DNA of 64,000 nt from Geothermobacter hydrogeniphilus (GTDB lineage Bacteria; Desulfobacterota; Desulfuromonadia; Desulfuromonadales; Geothermobacteraceae). Below the pieces are notes generated by a model. It ran no database searches. It was not told the DNA's origin and saw only the letters and a list, made by a program, of their open reading frames with translations. The stretch covers positions 1 through 64,000 of the forward strand of contig NZ_PPFX01000008.1 of the NCBI RefSeq assembly GCF_002898515.1. Reading direction: 5' to 3'. A program made the translations under genes and the position numbers. Shown one piece after another: positions 25,478-36,831 of this stretch (positions within the stretch are counted from its first letter, which is position 1; every line of letters starts with the position of its first letter).

Positions 25478-25972
25478 TCAGAAAATGGAGGCAAGACGTT
25501 CGAACGATTTTTTCAATCTGCGGGACACGGTCAACAGCATGCCGCGCAGCAGCTTGTTGCCCAGTTCCGGATGAAGGGACATCATCTGTTCGAAATTGTT
25601 AGCGGTCAGAATAATCAGGTCGACATGGTCGAGGGCGATGGCCGTTTCGGTCCGCGGACTGTGGTCCAGCAGGCAGAGTTCTCCGGCGATTGATCCCTGG
25701 CCGTAGATTCCCACGACCACGCTGCGCCCCTTGAATTCCGTTTCCTTGCGCAGTTCGATGCGGCCGTTGATAATGAAGACGACGAAGGTTCCCGGTTCGC
25801 CTTCTTTCCACAGGGTCTGTCCGGCCGGCACCTGGCGGCATTCGAAATAATGGCTGACCTCATCCAGGTCTTCGTCTTCCATGAAGTTGAAAAAACGCAA
25901 CTCCTGTTTCATCCGACCGCAGAGCCGTTCTTCACAGACGCCGTCACAGACAAAAGATGTTGCTTGTCCCAT
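25478..25972 (-). CDS. Cyclic nucleotide-binding domain protein
   Basis: A 164-residue protein consisting almost entirely of a CRP-like cyclic-nucleotide-binding beta roll (VPAGQTLWKEGEPGTFVVFIINGRIEL..., GQGSIAGELCLLDHSPRTETAIA). No helix-turn-helix follows, so it is unlikely to bind DNA by itself. The N-terminus (FVCDGVCEERLCG) has three cysteines that could bind metal. The ATG at 25972 is chosen because it lies 16 bp after the mlaC stop; the longer frame overlaps mlaC. Co-transcription with the Mla genes suggests a regulatory or sensing role in envelope lipid transport, which is inference from position. Confidence 0.8.
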   Translation of the reverse strand: MGQATSFVCDGVCEERLCGRMKQELRFFNFMEDEDLDEVSHYFECRQVPAGQTLWKEGEPGTFVVFIINGRIELRKETEFKGRSVVVGIYGQGSIAGELCLLDHSPRTETAIALDHVDLIILTANNFEQMMSLHPELGNKLLRGMLLTVSRRLKKSFERLASIF

Positions 25973-25988
25973 AGTTGTTCTGCCTTTT

Positions 25989-26576
25989 CTACTTGCGCAG
26001 TTCGGCGATTTTTGTCCGCATTTTGCCGAAAAGGCCGTCAAAGCCCTCCCGGGCAACGATGCTGTTGTAACTGCTGCGGAAATTGCGGACCAGGCTCACC
26101 CCTTCGATGACCACGTCATAGACGAACCAGCTGTTTTCTTTCCTGACCAGTTTGTAGTCAATCGGGATCTCGACCGTCTTGGTTTTGATCAGGGTCTTAA
26201 CCAGGGCTTTTTTGCCGCGGACCTTTTCTTCGCCATAGAGAACCTGCTCGTTGGTGTAGCTTTCAATGCGACCGAGATAGGTCGCTTCCAGCAGGTCGGA
26301 GAACAGCTTCATGAACTCCTGCCGCTGCTCCGTGCTGGCTTTTCTCCAGTTTTTACCCAGGGTGCTGCGCGACATGACGGTGAATTCAAATCGTTGTCGG
26401 ATCAGGTTGCTGAGTTGCTCGCGGCGTTGTTCGGCGGAAAGTTCATGATTGCGCAATACCACCAGAATATTATCTACGGTGCCGGATATGTCTTGCTTCG
26501 GGGTGCTGGCGCCGGCGGTTACCGGCCAGACCAGGCTGAACAGCAGTGCCAGCAGATAAAGATGTCGAACAGTCAT
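25989..26576 (-). CDS. mlaC: MlaC-type periplasmic phospholipid carrier
   Basis: A 195-residue exported protein of the MlaC (Ttg2D) family, which shuttles phospholipids between the outer-membrane MlaA complex and the inner-membrane MlaFED transporter. A signal peptide covers residues 1-23 (ending TAGA). The mature part has the family features FEFTVMSRSTLGKNWRKAS, FMKLFSDLLEATYLGRIESY and the late WFVYDVVIEGVSLVRNFRSSY. Length is normal. It is separated from mlaA by a fold-back repeat of 164 bp, unlike the tight packing of the other mla genes, and is followed closely by the cyclic-nucleotide-binding gene. Confidence 0.92.
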   Translation of the reverse strand: MTVRHLYLLALLFSLVWPVTAGASTPKQDISGTVDNILVVLRNHELSAEQRREQLSNLIRQRFEFTVMSRSTLGKNWRKASTEQRQEFMKLFSDLLEATYLGRIESYTNEQVLYGEEKVRGKKALVKTLIKTKTVEIPIDYKLVRKENSWFVYDVVIEGVSLVRNFRSSYNSIVAREGFDGLFGKMRTKIAELRK

Positions 26577-26612
26577 TGAATCTCTCCTTAAGAGTCGATT
26601 TTATTTCCTCCA

Positions 26613-26776
26613 ACCTGAATCAGTGAGTTCCTGTTGGATGGAGAGCGTAAGCGCTTGGTCTGAATGAGATTTCCAAAAATCTGAAGTGCACCCATAGGTT
26701 CGCTGGTGATTTTTGGGAAGCTCAGGCAGATTAATGACTTGTGCTATCCGCCGACAAGGGGCTCACTGATTCAGGT
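26613..26776 (+). repeat. Fold-back repeat family R, full copy with perfect ends
   Basis: 164 bp bounded by a perfect 15-bp inverted repeat (ACCTGAATCAGTGAG at 26613-26627, complement at 26762-26776). Inner arms GAGATTTCCAAAAATC and GATTTTTGGGAAGCTC also pair, so the whole element can fold into one long hairpin. It sits between mlaC and mlaA. Confidence 0.9.
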
Positions 26777-26806
26777 CCAAGTATACCGTGGATCACGGAT
26801 GTTGTT

Positions 26807-27592
26807 CTACCGGTTTATTTGCGCTTCCCGGTACTGCTGGTAGGCATCCCTGACAAAAAGGTAGGGATCCAGCGCGTCTTTCTTGATGCCTTCATAGGTG
26901 TCCCGGTCAAGGGAGGTCTTGTTGGTTGAGTCGAGCCCGTAGAGGGCATACTGTTCCCAGGTTTTCAACTTGAAATAGAGGGGGGAGTAGAGGGGGTGGG
27001 CAAAGTAGTCTCCAGCCATGCCGACGCTGTCACGAAGGTTGGAAGGTCCCATCACCGGCCAGACAATGTACAGTCCGGGGCCGGAGCCGTAATGGCCGAG
27101 GGTCTGCCCGAAGTCCTCTTCTTTCCTTTCCCACCCCAGCCAGCTTTTTGCCGGGTCGAACAGCCCGAGCAGGCCGACGGTGGTATTGACCACGAAACGA
27201 CCGATTTCCGTGCCTGAATCTTCCATCTTGAATTGCAGCAGGGTGTTGACCAGTCGGACCGGTGTTTCAATGTTGCGAAAGAAGTTGTCGACTGATACCC
27301 GTGCCGGCTCAGGAATGATCCGGTAGCCGCGGGCGATGGGCTTGAGGAGATAGAAATAGAGTTTGTCGTTGAACCAGAACATAGCCCGGTTGAAGGGTTC
27401 GATCGGGTCATTGACAACGATCTCTTCATCGGCGAAGGGGTCGTCGAAATCGTCCTCCGTGTCGACGGCAGACTGCCCGTTCTCAGTTGCCACCCGTGGA
27501 CCGGTTGTGGACGGTTGAACCTCGGCGGCAAATCCGGCCAGGGGCAGGGCGAGAAAAATGGTCAGCAGAAGCGCGGTGATCAATTTGGACAT
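26807..27592 (-). CDS. mlaA: MlaA/VacJ-family outer-membrane lipid transport protein
   Basis: A 261-residue protein of the MlaA family, which removes misplaced phospholipids from the outer leaflet of the outer membrane. Family blocks are DPIEPFNRAMFWFNDKLYFYLLKPIARGY, the VDNFFRNIETPVRLVNTLLQ helix and LGHYGSGPGLYIVWPVMGPSNLRDSVG. The ATG at 27592 has AAAGGA eight bases upstream and lies 4 bp after the mlaD stop; the upstream TTG at 27610 is rejected. Unlike E. coli MlaA there is no cysteine anywhere in the protein, so it is not a lipoprotein: the signal peptide (LPLAGFAAEV) looks like an ordinary Ala-type site. Confidence 0.92.
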   Translation of the reverse strand: MSKLITALLLTIFLALPLAGFAAEVQPSTTGPRVATENGQSAVDTEDDFDDPFADEEIVVNDPIEPFNRAMFWFNDKLYFYLLKPIARGYRIIPEPARVSVDNFFRNIETPVRLVNTLLQFKMEDSGTEIGRFVVNTTVGLLGLFDPAKSWLGWERKEEDFGQTLGHYGSGPGLYIVWPVMGPSNLRDSVGMAGDYFAHPLYSPLYFKLKTWEQYALYGLDSTNKTSLDRDTYEGIKKDALDPYLFVRDAYQQYREAQINR

Positions 27593-27596
27593 CAAG

Positions 27597-28043
27597 CTAA
27601 TCCTTTTCAAAAATATATTTACTGATCAGTTCCTCGATATTGATGGCCGACTCTGTCTCGGTGATCTCGTCACCCGCCTTCAGGTAGTCATCCGAGCCGC
27701 CGGGAGAAATACTGACGTACTTGTCGCCGATGATTCCGGCGGAGCGGATCGAGGCGATGCTGTCCTCCTGGATTCTGGTCTTGTTGTTGATCTCAAGATT
27801 CACCACGGCCTCGTAATCATTCTGGTCGAGATGGATGGCGGCCACCCGGCCGACCTTGACGCCGGCGATTTCGATATTGGCGCCGACCTTGAGGCCGGAA
27901 ATCGACTCGAAACGGGCGACCACCTGATAGGTCGGGTTGCCGAACAGGTTGAGATTGCCCAGTTTGACAGAGATATAGGCAAAACAGAGGAAGCTCAGGA
28001 CCAGGAAAAGGCCGACGGCTATTTCGATATTAAACTTTTTCAT
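27597..28043 (-). CDS. mlaD: MlaD-type MCE-domain protein
   Basis: A 148-residue inner-membrane protein that binds phospholipid in a hexameric ring on the periplasmic side of the MlaFED transporter. One N-terminal helix (7-28) is followed by an MCE domain (YQVVARFESISGLKVGANIEIAGVKVGRVAAI) and a short C-terminal tail (NIEELISKYIFEKD). It matches the size of the single-domain MlaD class. The ATG at 28043 follows GGGAGGAAT about 12 bp upstream and overlaps the end of mlaF by 14 bp, which indicates coupled translation. Confidence 0.93.
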   Translation of the reverse strand: MKKFNIEIAVGLFLVLSFLCFAYISVKLGNLNLFGNPTYQVVARFESISGLKVGANIEIAGVKVGRVAAIHLDQNDYEAVVNLEINNKTRIQEDSIASIRSAGIIGDKYVSISPGGSDDYLKAGDEITETESAINIEELISKYIFEKD

Positions 28044-28821
28044 AAAAACTCGATTCCTCCCGTTCACTTGAATATATCGGCCCCATGGTCGTTTCGACGA
28101 AGCTGCGGATGTGGGGGTTGTCCGAAAGCTGAAATTCTTCCGGAGTCAGGCAGCCCTGGATCTGCTTGTTGGCCAGCAGCGCCACGTGGTCGGAGAGTTT
28201 GAAGATCTTGGGCACGTCATGACTGACAATGACGGCGGTATACCCGAGCTGGGCCTGGGTTTTGTAAAACAGGCGGTAGATTTCGTTGCTCTTGTTGACA
28301 TCGAGACCGGTGGTCGGCTCATCGAAAAACACAATGCTCGGGTCGAGGACCAGCGCTCGGGCGAGGCCGACTCGTTTCTGCATGCCGCCGCTGATCTGGG
28401 CCGGGAATTTGTTGCCGGCCTTGTCGAGGTCCATCATGGCGAGTTTCTCCTCGACGTTGGCCCGGATTTCGGCTTCGGAGAGGTGGGTTCTCTCCCGCAG
28501 GGGCAGGGCGATGTTGTCATAGACGGTCATCGAATCGAACAGGGCGACATTCTGAAAAAGAACCCCGAAGCTTTTCCGGACCTCTTTCAGTTCGGATTTG
28601 CTGCAGTTGGCAATATCCTTGTCGAAGACCTTGACCTGTCCGGCATCGGGTCTGACCAGACCGAGCATGTGCTTGAGAATGACACTTTTCCCCTGCCCGG
28701 AGGCGCCGACGATGACCAGGGTTGTCCCGCGGCGGACCTGCAGGTTGACCCGGTCGAGAACCTTCTGGCTGCCGAAGGATTTTTCCACATTGATCAGTTC
28801 GATGACAATTTCTGAATCCAT
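28030..28821 (-). CDS. mlaF: MlaF-type ABC transporter ATPase
   Basis: A 263-residue ATP-binding subunit of the phospholipid transporter. Walker A is GASGQGKS, the Q-loop lies in GVLFQNVALFDSMTVYDN, the signature is ISGGMQKRV (the GGM variant is usual for MlaF), Walker B is IVFFDEPTTGLD and the switch His is in IVSHDV. The C-terminal extension (EEFQLSDNPHIRSFVETTM) is typical of the family. It follows mlaE by about 40 bp and overlaps mlaD. Confidence 0.94.
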   Translation of the reverse strand: MDSEIVIELINVEKSFGSQKVLDRVNLQVRRGTTLVIVGASGQGKSVILKHMLGLVRPDAGQVKVFDKDIANCSKSELKEVRKSFGVLFQNVALFDSMTVYDNIALPLRERTHLSEAEIRANVEEKLAMMDLDKAGNKFPAQISGGMQKRVGLARALVLDPSIVFFDEPTTGLDVNKSNEIYRLFYKTQAQLGYTAVIVSHDVPKIFKLSDHVALLANKQIQGCLTPEEFQLSDNPHIRSFVETTMGPIYSSEREESSFYEKV

Positions 28822-28862
28822 GTCCGTGTTCCGGGATTGAAGAGCAATGAACCTGTCGAAGG

Positions 28863-29651
28863 TCAGAGCATGATGGCGCTGATCAGGTAATCCCAGACCA
28901 GGATCGATACCGATGACAGTACCACCGCGGAGGTTGTTGTGCGGCTGACTCCCTCGGCGCCGAATCCCCCTGAACGGTCGAGGTGCAGGAAATAACCCTT
29001 GACCGAACAGATCCAGATCATCAGCAGTCCGAAAATCAGCGCCTTGATGATACCCATGTTGATGTCCTGCCAGGCGACCGCTTTATACATGGACTGGAAA
29101 AATGTTCCCTGGTTGATGTCGAGCAGGCCGACCCCGACCGCCCAGCCGCCGAAGATGCCGACCACGTCAAAGATGAAGGTCAGCAGCGGCATGGCGATCA
29201 GGCCGGCGACGAATTTGGGAGCGATCAGGTATTTGTAGGGGTCGATGGCCATGCATTCAAGGGCATCGATCTGCTCCGAGTTGCGCATGATTCCAACCTC
29301 GGCGGTGATCGCCGATCCGGCTCGGCCGATGACCATCAGCGCTGTCAGGACCGGTCCGAGTTCGCGCAGCAGGGAGAGAGCGACGGCGGAGCCCAGCAAG
29401 CCTTCGGAACCGAATTTGCGCAGCGTGTAATAACCCTGCAGGGCCAGGACCATGCCGGTGAAAGTTCCGGTGAAGAGGATGACAAAGACTGACCGACTGC
29501 CAATAAAATGAATCTGTCGGATGATCGGATTCAGCTTGTAGGGCGGCGCCAGGACCCGACCGAGGCAGGAGAACAGGAAAATGCCCATTCGGCCGGTGAC
29601 TTCAAGCAGGTACAGACTTTCATAACCGAGTTTTTCCAATAGCTTCAACAT
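28863..29651 (-). CDS. mlaE: MlaE-type permease
   Basis: A 262-residue inner-membrane permease, the membrane core of the MlaFED complex. Several hydrophobic helices are clear (FVILFTGTFTGMVLALQGYY, PLLTFIFDVVGIFGGWAVG, IIKALIFGLLMIWICSVKGYF), with the conserved RELGPVLTALMVIGRAGSAITAEVG and EQIDALECMAIDPYKYL stretches. The ATG at 29651 follows AAGAGTG; the frame stays open 240 bp upstream but without family similarity. It is the first gene of mlaE-F-D-A-(repeat)-C-CNB. No MlaB-like STAS gene is in the cluster. Confidence 0.93.
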   Translation of the reverse strand: MLKLLEKLGYESLYLLEVTGRMGIFLFSCLGRVLAPPYKLNPIIRQIHFIGSRSVFVILFTGTFTGMVLALQGYYTLRKFGSEGLLGSAVALSLLRELGPVLTALMVIGRAGSAITAEVGIMRNSEQIDALECMAIDPYKYLIAPKFVAGLIAMPLLTFIFDVVGIFGGWAVGVGLLDINQGTFFQSMYKAVAWQDINMGIIKALIFGLLMIWICSVKGYFLHLDRSGGFGAEGVSRTTTSAVVLSSVSILVWDYLISAIML

Positions 29652-30031
29652 AACACTCTTGAGAATAACCAATTGAGTCCGCTTTGCAATAGGAAAATCA
29701 TTCCACCACCTTGGCCTGCCGTAGTCAAATCCGAGAAGGTAAAGTTGAGATAAACAGCTCGATTTTTGGCGGACCGAATGAGTGGCTCGAAAGGCAATCG
29801 GCCTTCGACCGGGTGCCGGACCGGCAGGCAGAACATGAATACCGAGCTGAAAAGCTTGCCAACTCACGGCCCAAGTGGTTGATTTAGACAAGAGGTGCTT
29901 GCATTGCTCGCCTGAGCATGGTAAAAACCGCCTCCGTCAGGACGTACAGCCGCCGGTGATGGATCGGTGATCTTTCTTTTATTCGTACGATTTTGGTGGG
30001 GTGTCGTCGGCGGGTCAGAGATAAAGTTAAC
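29652..30031. other. Intergenic stretch before the tRNA cluster
   Basis: 380 bp without a convincing gene. A weak promoter for the tRNAs may be TTGCAT (29899-29904) and TAAAAA (29922-29927), 17 bp apart. TTGCAA/TATTCT on the minus strand (29684-29689, 29662-29667) would start transcription only about 4 nt before mlaE, so I do not call it. No repeat family seen elsewhere in the window is present. Confidence 0.4.
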
Positions 30032-30109
<78 letters not shown>

Positions 30110-30116
30110 AGTTTCA

Positions 30117-30193
<77 letters not shown>

Positions 30194-30270
30194 CTTTTAT
30201 TCGTGCTGGAAGACGTTTTTTTAGGTTTGACAGCCAATCTGCTTTTGGGTAGTATTCCCCCTCGCTTGTG

Positions 30271-30346
30271 GTGGGTGTAGCTCAGTTGGTAGAGCGCTGG
30301 ATTGTGGCTCCAGTTGTCGAGGGTTCAAATCCCTTCACTCACCCCA
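30271..30346 (+). tRNA. tRNA-His (GUG)
   Basis: Acceptor GTGGGTG pairs with CACTCAC; the anticodon loop TTGTGGC contains GTG. A G at 30270 can pair with C73, the identity pair of histidine tRNAs; CCA is encoded. Confidence 0.96.
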
Positions 30347-30471
30347 TTTCAACATTGATAGCCCGCCCGGAAACCGTAACGAACATACGCGGCACAGTCC
30401 GCGGGGGACTGCGGAGAGGGGTGGGCTTTCTTATTTGGCAAAGATAAGAGGTCAGGAACAAGGTCGGTTTC

Positions 30472-30554
30472 GCGAGAGTGGCGGAATTGGCAGACGCACT
30501 GGATTTAGGATCCAGCGGGCAACCGTGGGGGTTCGAGTCCCCCCTCTCGCACCA
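30472..30554 (+). tRNA. tRNA-Leu (UAG)
   Basis: Acceptor GCGAGAG pairs with CTCTCGC; the anticodon loop contains TAG in GGATTTAGGATCC; the long variable arm of class II tRNAs is present; CCA is encoded. Confidence 0.96.
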
Positions 30555-30596
30555 TCCCCCCTGTCGCCTGTGAGCAGCTGCGCGTCGGCGGGCGCT

Positions 30597-30630
30597 TCCG
30601 CAGCCCGTTTGCCGGGTTGCGGACTTTTTG
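30597..30630 (+). terminator. Terminator after the tRNA cluster
   Basis: TCCGCAGCCCG pairs with CGGGTTGCGGA (one G-U) and is followed by CTTTTTG. It separates the tRNA genes from tig. Confidence 0.8.
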
Positions 30631-30670
30631 TTCTGGAGCCGAGTCAGTCTATTTCAATAGAGGTGATCAG

Positions 30671-32011
30671 ATGAATGTCAAGGTCGAAGAAGTCAGCAGT
30701 ATCCGCAAGAAACTGTCCTTTGAGTTGAACGCCGATCGGGTCGGTGAGGAGATTCGCCGTGCGTACGGAGAAATTGCCAGGACCGCCAAGGTCAAGGGGT
30801 TTCGCAAGGGCAAGGTGCCGCCCCGGGTGCTGGAGCAGTACTACGCGCCGCAGATGCGCGAGAAGGTACTGACCCGGCTGATCAACGACAGTTATTTCAA
30901 GGCCCTGGTCGACCACCAGTTGCCGGCGGTCGGCAACCCGGAGATCATCGAGTCGGGCGAGATTGCCAAGGGATCCCCCTTTACCTATGTTGCCGAGGTT
31001 GAAGTCAAACCCGAAGTGATGGCCGGCGACTACACCGGTCTGCAGCTGGAGAAGGAGATTTTCGCCCCTGACCAGGAGTTGCTGGATCATCGTCTCGAAG
31101 AGATGCAGAAATCCCGTTCGTCGATGGAGGTCAGCAAGCGTAAAAAAGCCCGTGAGGGTGACTTCGTGACCATCGATTTTCAGGGTTTTGTCGACGGAGA
31201 GGCCTTTGAAGGCGGCACGGCCGAGGGGCATGTTCTGGAACTCGGATCGGGATCGTTCATTCCCGGGTTCGAGGAGCAGGTGGTCGGCATGAAGCGGGAC
31301 GAGGAAAAAGAGATCGAGGTCAGTTTTCCGGAAGAGTACGGCAACAAGGATCTGGCCGGAAAGCCGGCGGTCTTCAAGGTCCGGCTGCACGAAATCAAGG
31401 AGAAGAAAGTTCCTGAACTCGACGACGAGTTTGCCAAGGGCTACGGCGTTGACAGTCTCGCCGAGCTGAAGGAGAAGCTGGCTGAAAACTACCGTGAGCA
31501 GGAAACCGGCCGGATCGACAGTGAGCTGCGTGAGCGTCTGGTCAAGGTCCTGGTGGAGCGTAACCCGGTTGACGTGCCGGAGGCCATGGTTCAGCAGCAG
31601 CTGGAATACATGCTCGACAATATCCGCAACCGTATGCAGCAGCAGGGCATGTCCCTGGAAATGCTCGGTATGAACGAAGAATCTTTCGCCGCTATGTATC
31701 GCGAGACGGCTGTCGGACAGGTTCAGGGCAGTCTGATTCTTGAAGCGATTGCCCGCCAGGAAGATATTGCGGTTGAGGACGGAGAAATTGACGGTAAGCT
31801 CGAAGAGATTGCCGCCATGGCCAACGCCTCCCTGGATGCGGTAAAGAAGTACTACGACAACGATGAGGCCCGGAATTCATTGAAATCCCAGATCGTTGAA
31901 GAAAAAACTATTGCCTTTCTTCTGGAAAAGGCGACCGTGACTGAAGTGAGCAAGGATCAGTTGGCGGAAAACCAGCCGGCTGAAGAATCCGAATCCCCGG
32001 CGGAGGTATAG
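30671..32011 (+). CDS. tig: Trigger factor
   Basis: A 446-residue ribosome-bound chaperone and prolyl isomerase. The ribosome-binding signature is the KGFRKGKVPPRVLEQYY helix-loop (residues about 44-60), the FKBP-like domain spans about 150-245 (DFVTIDFQGFVDGEAFEGG, GSFIPGFEEQVVGM), and the C-terminal arms follow. The acidic tail (ENQPAEESESPAEV) is normal. The ATG at 30671 has GAGGTGATC upstream and is better than the in-frame start at 30617, which would translate the terminator. It is the first gene of tig-clpP-clpX-lon, 3 bp before clpP. Confidence 0.97.
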   Translation: MNVKVEEVSSIRKKLSFELNADRVGEEIRRAYGEIARTAKVKGFRKGKVPPRVLEQYYAPQMREKVLTRLINDSYFKALVDHQLPAVGNPEIIESGEIAKGSPFTYVAEVEVKPEVMAGDYTGLQLEKEIFAPDQELLDHRLEEMQKSRSSMEVSKRKKAREGDFVTIDFQGFVDGEAFEGGTAEGHVLELGSGSFIPGFEEQVVGMKRDEEKEIEVSFPEEYGNKDLAGKPAVFKVRLHEIKEKKVPELDDEFAKGYGVDSLAELKEKLAENYREQETGRIDSELRERLVKVLVERNPVDVPEAMVQQQLEYMLDNIRNRMQQQGMSLEMLGMNEESFAAMYRETAVGQVQGSLILEAIARQEDIAVEDGEIDGKLEEIAAMANASLDAVKKYYDNDEARNSLKSQIVEEKTIAFLLEKATVTEVSKDQLAENQPAEESESPAEV

Positions 32012-32014
32012 ATC

Positions 32015-32599
32015 ATGACCCTGATACCGATGGTGGTTGAGCAGACCGGTCGTGGCGAGCGGGCTTATGATATCTATTCCCGGTTGCTGAAGGACCGCAT
32101 CATCTTTCTCGGTGGGCCGATTGACGACAATGTCGCCAACCTGGTGATTGCCCAGTTGCTCTTTCTCGAATCGGAAGATCCGGACAAGGATATTCATCTG
32201 TATATCAATTCGCCGGGCGGTGTCGTGACAGGTGGTCTGGCCATCTACGACACCATGCAGCATGTCAAGGCTCCGGTATCGACCATCTGTGTCGGCCAGG
32301 CGGCCAGCATGGGGGCTGTCCTGCTGGCGGCCGGTGAGAAGGGCAAACGCTATGCGCTGCCCAACGCCAGGATCATGATTCATCAGCCCCTCGGTGGGTT
32401 TCAGGGTCAGGCATCGGATATCAAGATCCACGCCGAAGAAATTCTGAAGATGCGGGACCAGCTCAACCAGATTCTGGCCGACCATACCGGTCAGGCTCTC
32501 GACCGGATCGCTGTCGACACCGAACGCGATTTTTTCATGAGTGGTGCCATGGCTAAAGAGTATGGTATTCTGGACGATATAGTTACCAGGAAGGGGTGA
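32015..32599 (+). CDS. clpP: ATP-dependent Clp protease, proteolytic subunit
   Basis: A 194-residue serine protease that forms the double seven-membered ring degraded into by ClpX. The catalytic triad is S98 (GQAASMGA), H123 (IMIHQPLGG) and D172, matching E. coli positions within one residue. The processing-type N-terminus ([25 protein letters not shown]) is canonical. GGAGGTATAGATC precedes the ATG. It is directly between tig and clpX. Confidence 0.98.
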   Translation: MTLIPMVVEQTGRGERAYDIYSRLLKDRIIFLGGPIDDNVANLVIAQLLFLESEDPDKDIHLYINSPGGVVTGGLAIYDTMQHVKAPVSTICVGQAASMGAVLLAAGEKGKRYALPNARIMIHQPLGGFQGQASDIKIHAEEILKMRDQLNQILADHTGQALDRIAVDTERDFFMSGAMAKEYGILDDIVTRKG

Positions 32600-32626
32600 T
32601 CCCTTTTCATCCCGGGAAGGTGATGT

Positions 32627-33877
32627 GTGAGCCAAAGAGATGATCAGTCCAGCGAGTTGAGCTGTTCCTTCTGTGGAAAAGCTCAGGACGAAGTAAAGAA
32701 ACTGATTGCCGGTCCCGCGGTCTATATCTGCGATGAATGTATCGACCTCTGCAAGGATATCATCGCGGAAGAGGCCAAGCTTGATGAAGGCACGGGGGAC
32801 GGTGACGCTAAATTGCCCCGGCCTTCCGAGATCAAGGATATTCTTGACGATTTCGTTATCGGCCAGGAGTTGGCGAAAAAAATCCTCGCGGTTGCGGTCT
32901 ACAATCACTACAAGCGGGTCGAGTATGCCGCCCGGAACGAGGATGTCGAAATTCAGAAAAGCAACATCCTGCTGCTTGGTCCCACCGGCAGCGGCAAGAC
33001 CCTGCTGGCCCAGACCCTGGCCCGGGTCTTGAACGTTCCCTTTGCGATTGCCGATGCCACCAACCTGACCGAGGCCGGTTACGTGGGCGAGGATGTTGAG
33101 AATATCATCCTCAGCCTGTTGCAGGCGGCCGATTACGATCTGGAGAAGGCGCAGCGGGGTATTATCTATATCGATGAGGTCGACAAGATCGCCCGCAAGT
33201 CCGACTCGCCTTCGATCACCCGGGATGTCTCCGGTGAGGGTGTTCAACAGGCCTTGTTGAAAATCATCGAGGGGACCACCGCCAGCGTGCCTCCCAAGGG
33301 TGGTCGCAAGCATCCGCAACAGGAATTCCTCAAGGTCGATACCACCAACATTCTCTTTATCTGTGGTGGTGCTTTTGCCGGAATCGAGGATGTTATCACC
33401 CGTCGCTGCGGCGCCAAAAGCATGGGCTTCGGTGCCGAAATCAAGTCGCGGGAAGAGAAGAATCTGGGGGAAATCCTGTCCCGGATCGAGCCGGTCGACC
33501 TGCTCAAATACGGGTTGATTCCCGAGTTTGTTGGTCGTCTGCCGGTGATCGCCACCCTTGAGGAACTCGACGAGACGGCCCTGATCGAGATTCTCAAAGA
33601 GCCGAAAAACGCTCTGATCAAGCAATACCAGAAACTCTTCGAGATGGAGAATGTCACCCTCAAATTTACTGACGGCGCCCTGGTGGCCATCGCCAGGGAG
33701 ACCCTGACACGCAAAACCGGGGCCCGCGGTCTGCGTTCGATCCTGGAAACGGCCATGCTTGAGGTGATGTACGACATTCCTTCCCAGGACCGGGTCAAGG
33801 AGGTGGTTATCAACGAAGAGACCATTCTCAAGCGATCCCGTCCGATTGTACTTTACGATTGTGCTGAATCGGCCTGA
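32627..33877 (+). CDS. clpX: ATP-dependent Clp protease, ATP-binding subunit ClpX
   Basis: A 416-residue AAA+ unfoldase that feeds substrates to ClpP. The N-terminal zinc-binding domain has C13, C16, C35 and C38. Walker A is GPTGSGKT (118-125), Walker B is [14 protein letters not shown], and the ClpP-contacting IGF-type loop lies in the [12 protein letters not shown] segment. The pore loop is the GYVGED block. Start is GTG at 32627 with GGAAGGTGAT upstream. A short GC hairpin (GGGGGCTTTGCCCCC, 33883-33897) without a T run separates it from lon. Confidence 0.98.
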   Translation: MSQRDDQSSELSCSFCGKAQDEVKKLIAGPAVYICDECIDLCKDIIAEEAKLDEGTGDGDAKLPRPSEIKDILDDFVIGQELAKKILAVAVYNHYKRVEYAARNEDVEIQKSNILLLGPTGSGKTLLAQTLARVLNVPFAIADATNLTEAGYVGEDVENIILSLLQAADYDLEKAQRGIIYIDEVDKIARKSDSPSITRDVSGEGVQQALLKIIEGTTASVPPKGGRKHPQQEFLKVDTTNILFICGGAFAGIEDVITRRCGAKSMGFGAEIKSREEKNLGEILSRIEPVDLLKYGLIPEFVGRLPVIATLEELDETALIEILKEPKNALIKQYQKLFEMENVTLKFTDGALVAIARETLTRKTGARGLRSILETAMLEVMYDIPSQDRVKEVVINEETILKRSRPIVLYDCAESA

Positions 33878-33915
33878 GGGGGCTTTGCCCCCGGCCATCG
33901 GAGCCGCTCATTATT

Positions 33916-36330
<2,415 letters not shown>

Positions 36331-36351
36331 GGTTTTTGCCGTATTTAGTGC

Positions 36352-36381
36352 TTGACTTCATTTTTTGGAGTCTGCTATATA
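36352..36381 (+). promoter_or_regulatory. Promoter for the HU gene
   Basis: TTGACT (36352-36357) and TATATA (36376-36381), 18 bp apart, lie just after lon and 50 bp before the HU start. The match is close to the sigma-70 consensus. Confidence 0.75.
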
Positions 36382-36432
36382 TGTCCCGTTTTCAGCAGGG
36401 CTTTATCAATCATTTATAAATGGAGGTTTGTT

Positions 36433-36705
36433 GTGACCAAGGCTGATCTTGTAAATGCGATGGCGGAAAAGGCAGGGCTGAGCAAGGCCGATGCCGAAAA
36501 GGCTCTGGCAGCTTTCACCGGTGTTATCACTGACGCCCTCAAGGCTGGCGACAAGGTTGCTCTCGTCGGCTTTGGCACTTTCAGTGTTGGTGACCGGGCC
36601 GCCCGTACCGGCAAGAATCCCCAGACCGGTGAGCCGATCAACATTCCGGCTGCCAAGACCCCCAAGTTCAAAGCCGGCAAGGCTCTGAAGGACGCGGTCA
36701 ACTAG
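36433..36705 (+). CDS. hup: HU-family DNA-binding protein
   Basis: A 90-residue nucleoid protein that bends DNA as a dimer. It shows [25 protein letters not shown], the [28 protein letters not shown] arm with the intercalating proline, and the C-terminal [13 protein letters not shown]. The start is GTG at 36433 with GGAGG 8 bp upstream; the ORF can be read further back but without similarity. It has its own promoter, as in E. coli where hupB also follows lon. Two hairpins follow the gene. Confidence 0.97.
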   Translation: MTKADLVNAMAEKAGLSKADAEKALAAFTGVITDALKAGDKVALVGFGTFSVGDRAARTGKNPQTGEPINIPAAKTPKFKAGKALKDAVN

Positions 36706-36760
36706 GCGAACAAACCTGATGTTTCACGCGTGGCCGTCGTTTTTGGCGGCCACGCGGAAA

Positions 36761-36825
36761 TAGGAAACAGAGAATAGTTTTCTCAAGTCTTCCACTATTT
36801 TCTGTTTCCTATTTCTGTCTTTTTC
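36761..36825 (+). terminator. Likely terminator of the HU gene
   Basis: TAGGAAACAGAGAATAG (36761-36777) pairs with CTATTTTCTGTTTCCTA (36795-36811), 17 bp with one G-U, and is followed by a T-rich run ending TCTTTTTC. A separate 10-bp GC hairpin (36727-36736 with 36747-36756) lies just before it without a T run. Confidence 0.6.
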
Positions 36826-36831
36826 AGTTGC

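Noticed and set aside
29662-29689. mlaE promoter TTGCAA/TATTCT on the minus strand
   Set aside because: It would give a 4-nt leader that excludes the ribosome binding site.
30360-30435. 4.5S (SRP) or 6S RNA between tRNA genes
   Set aside because: The conserved SRP apical loop sequence is absent, and there is no long 6S-like fold; only a GC-rich terminator-like stem is visible.
33883-33897. Terminator between clpX and lon
   Set aside because: The GGGGGC/GCCCCC stem is short and lacks a T run; readthrough is more likely.
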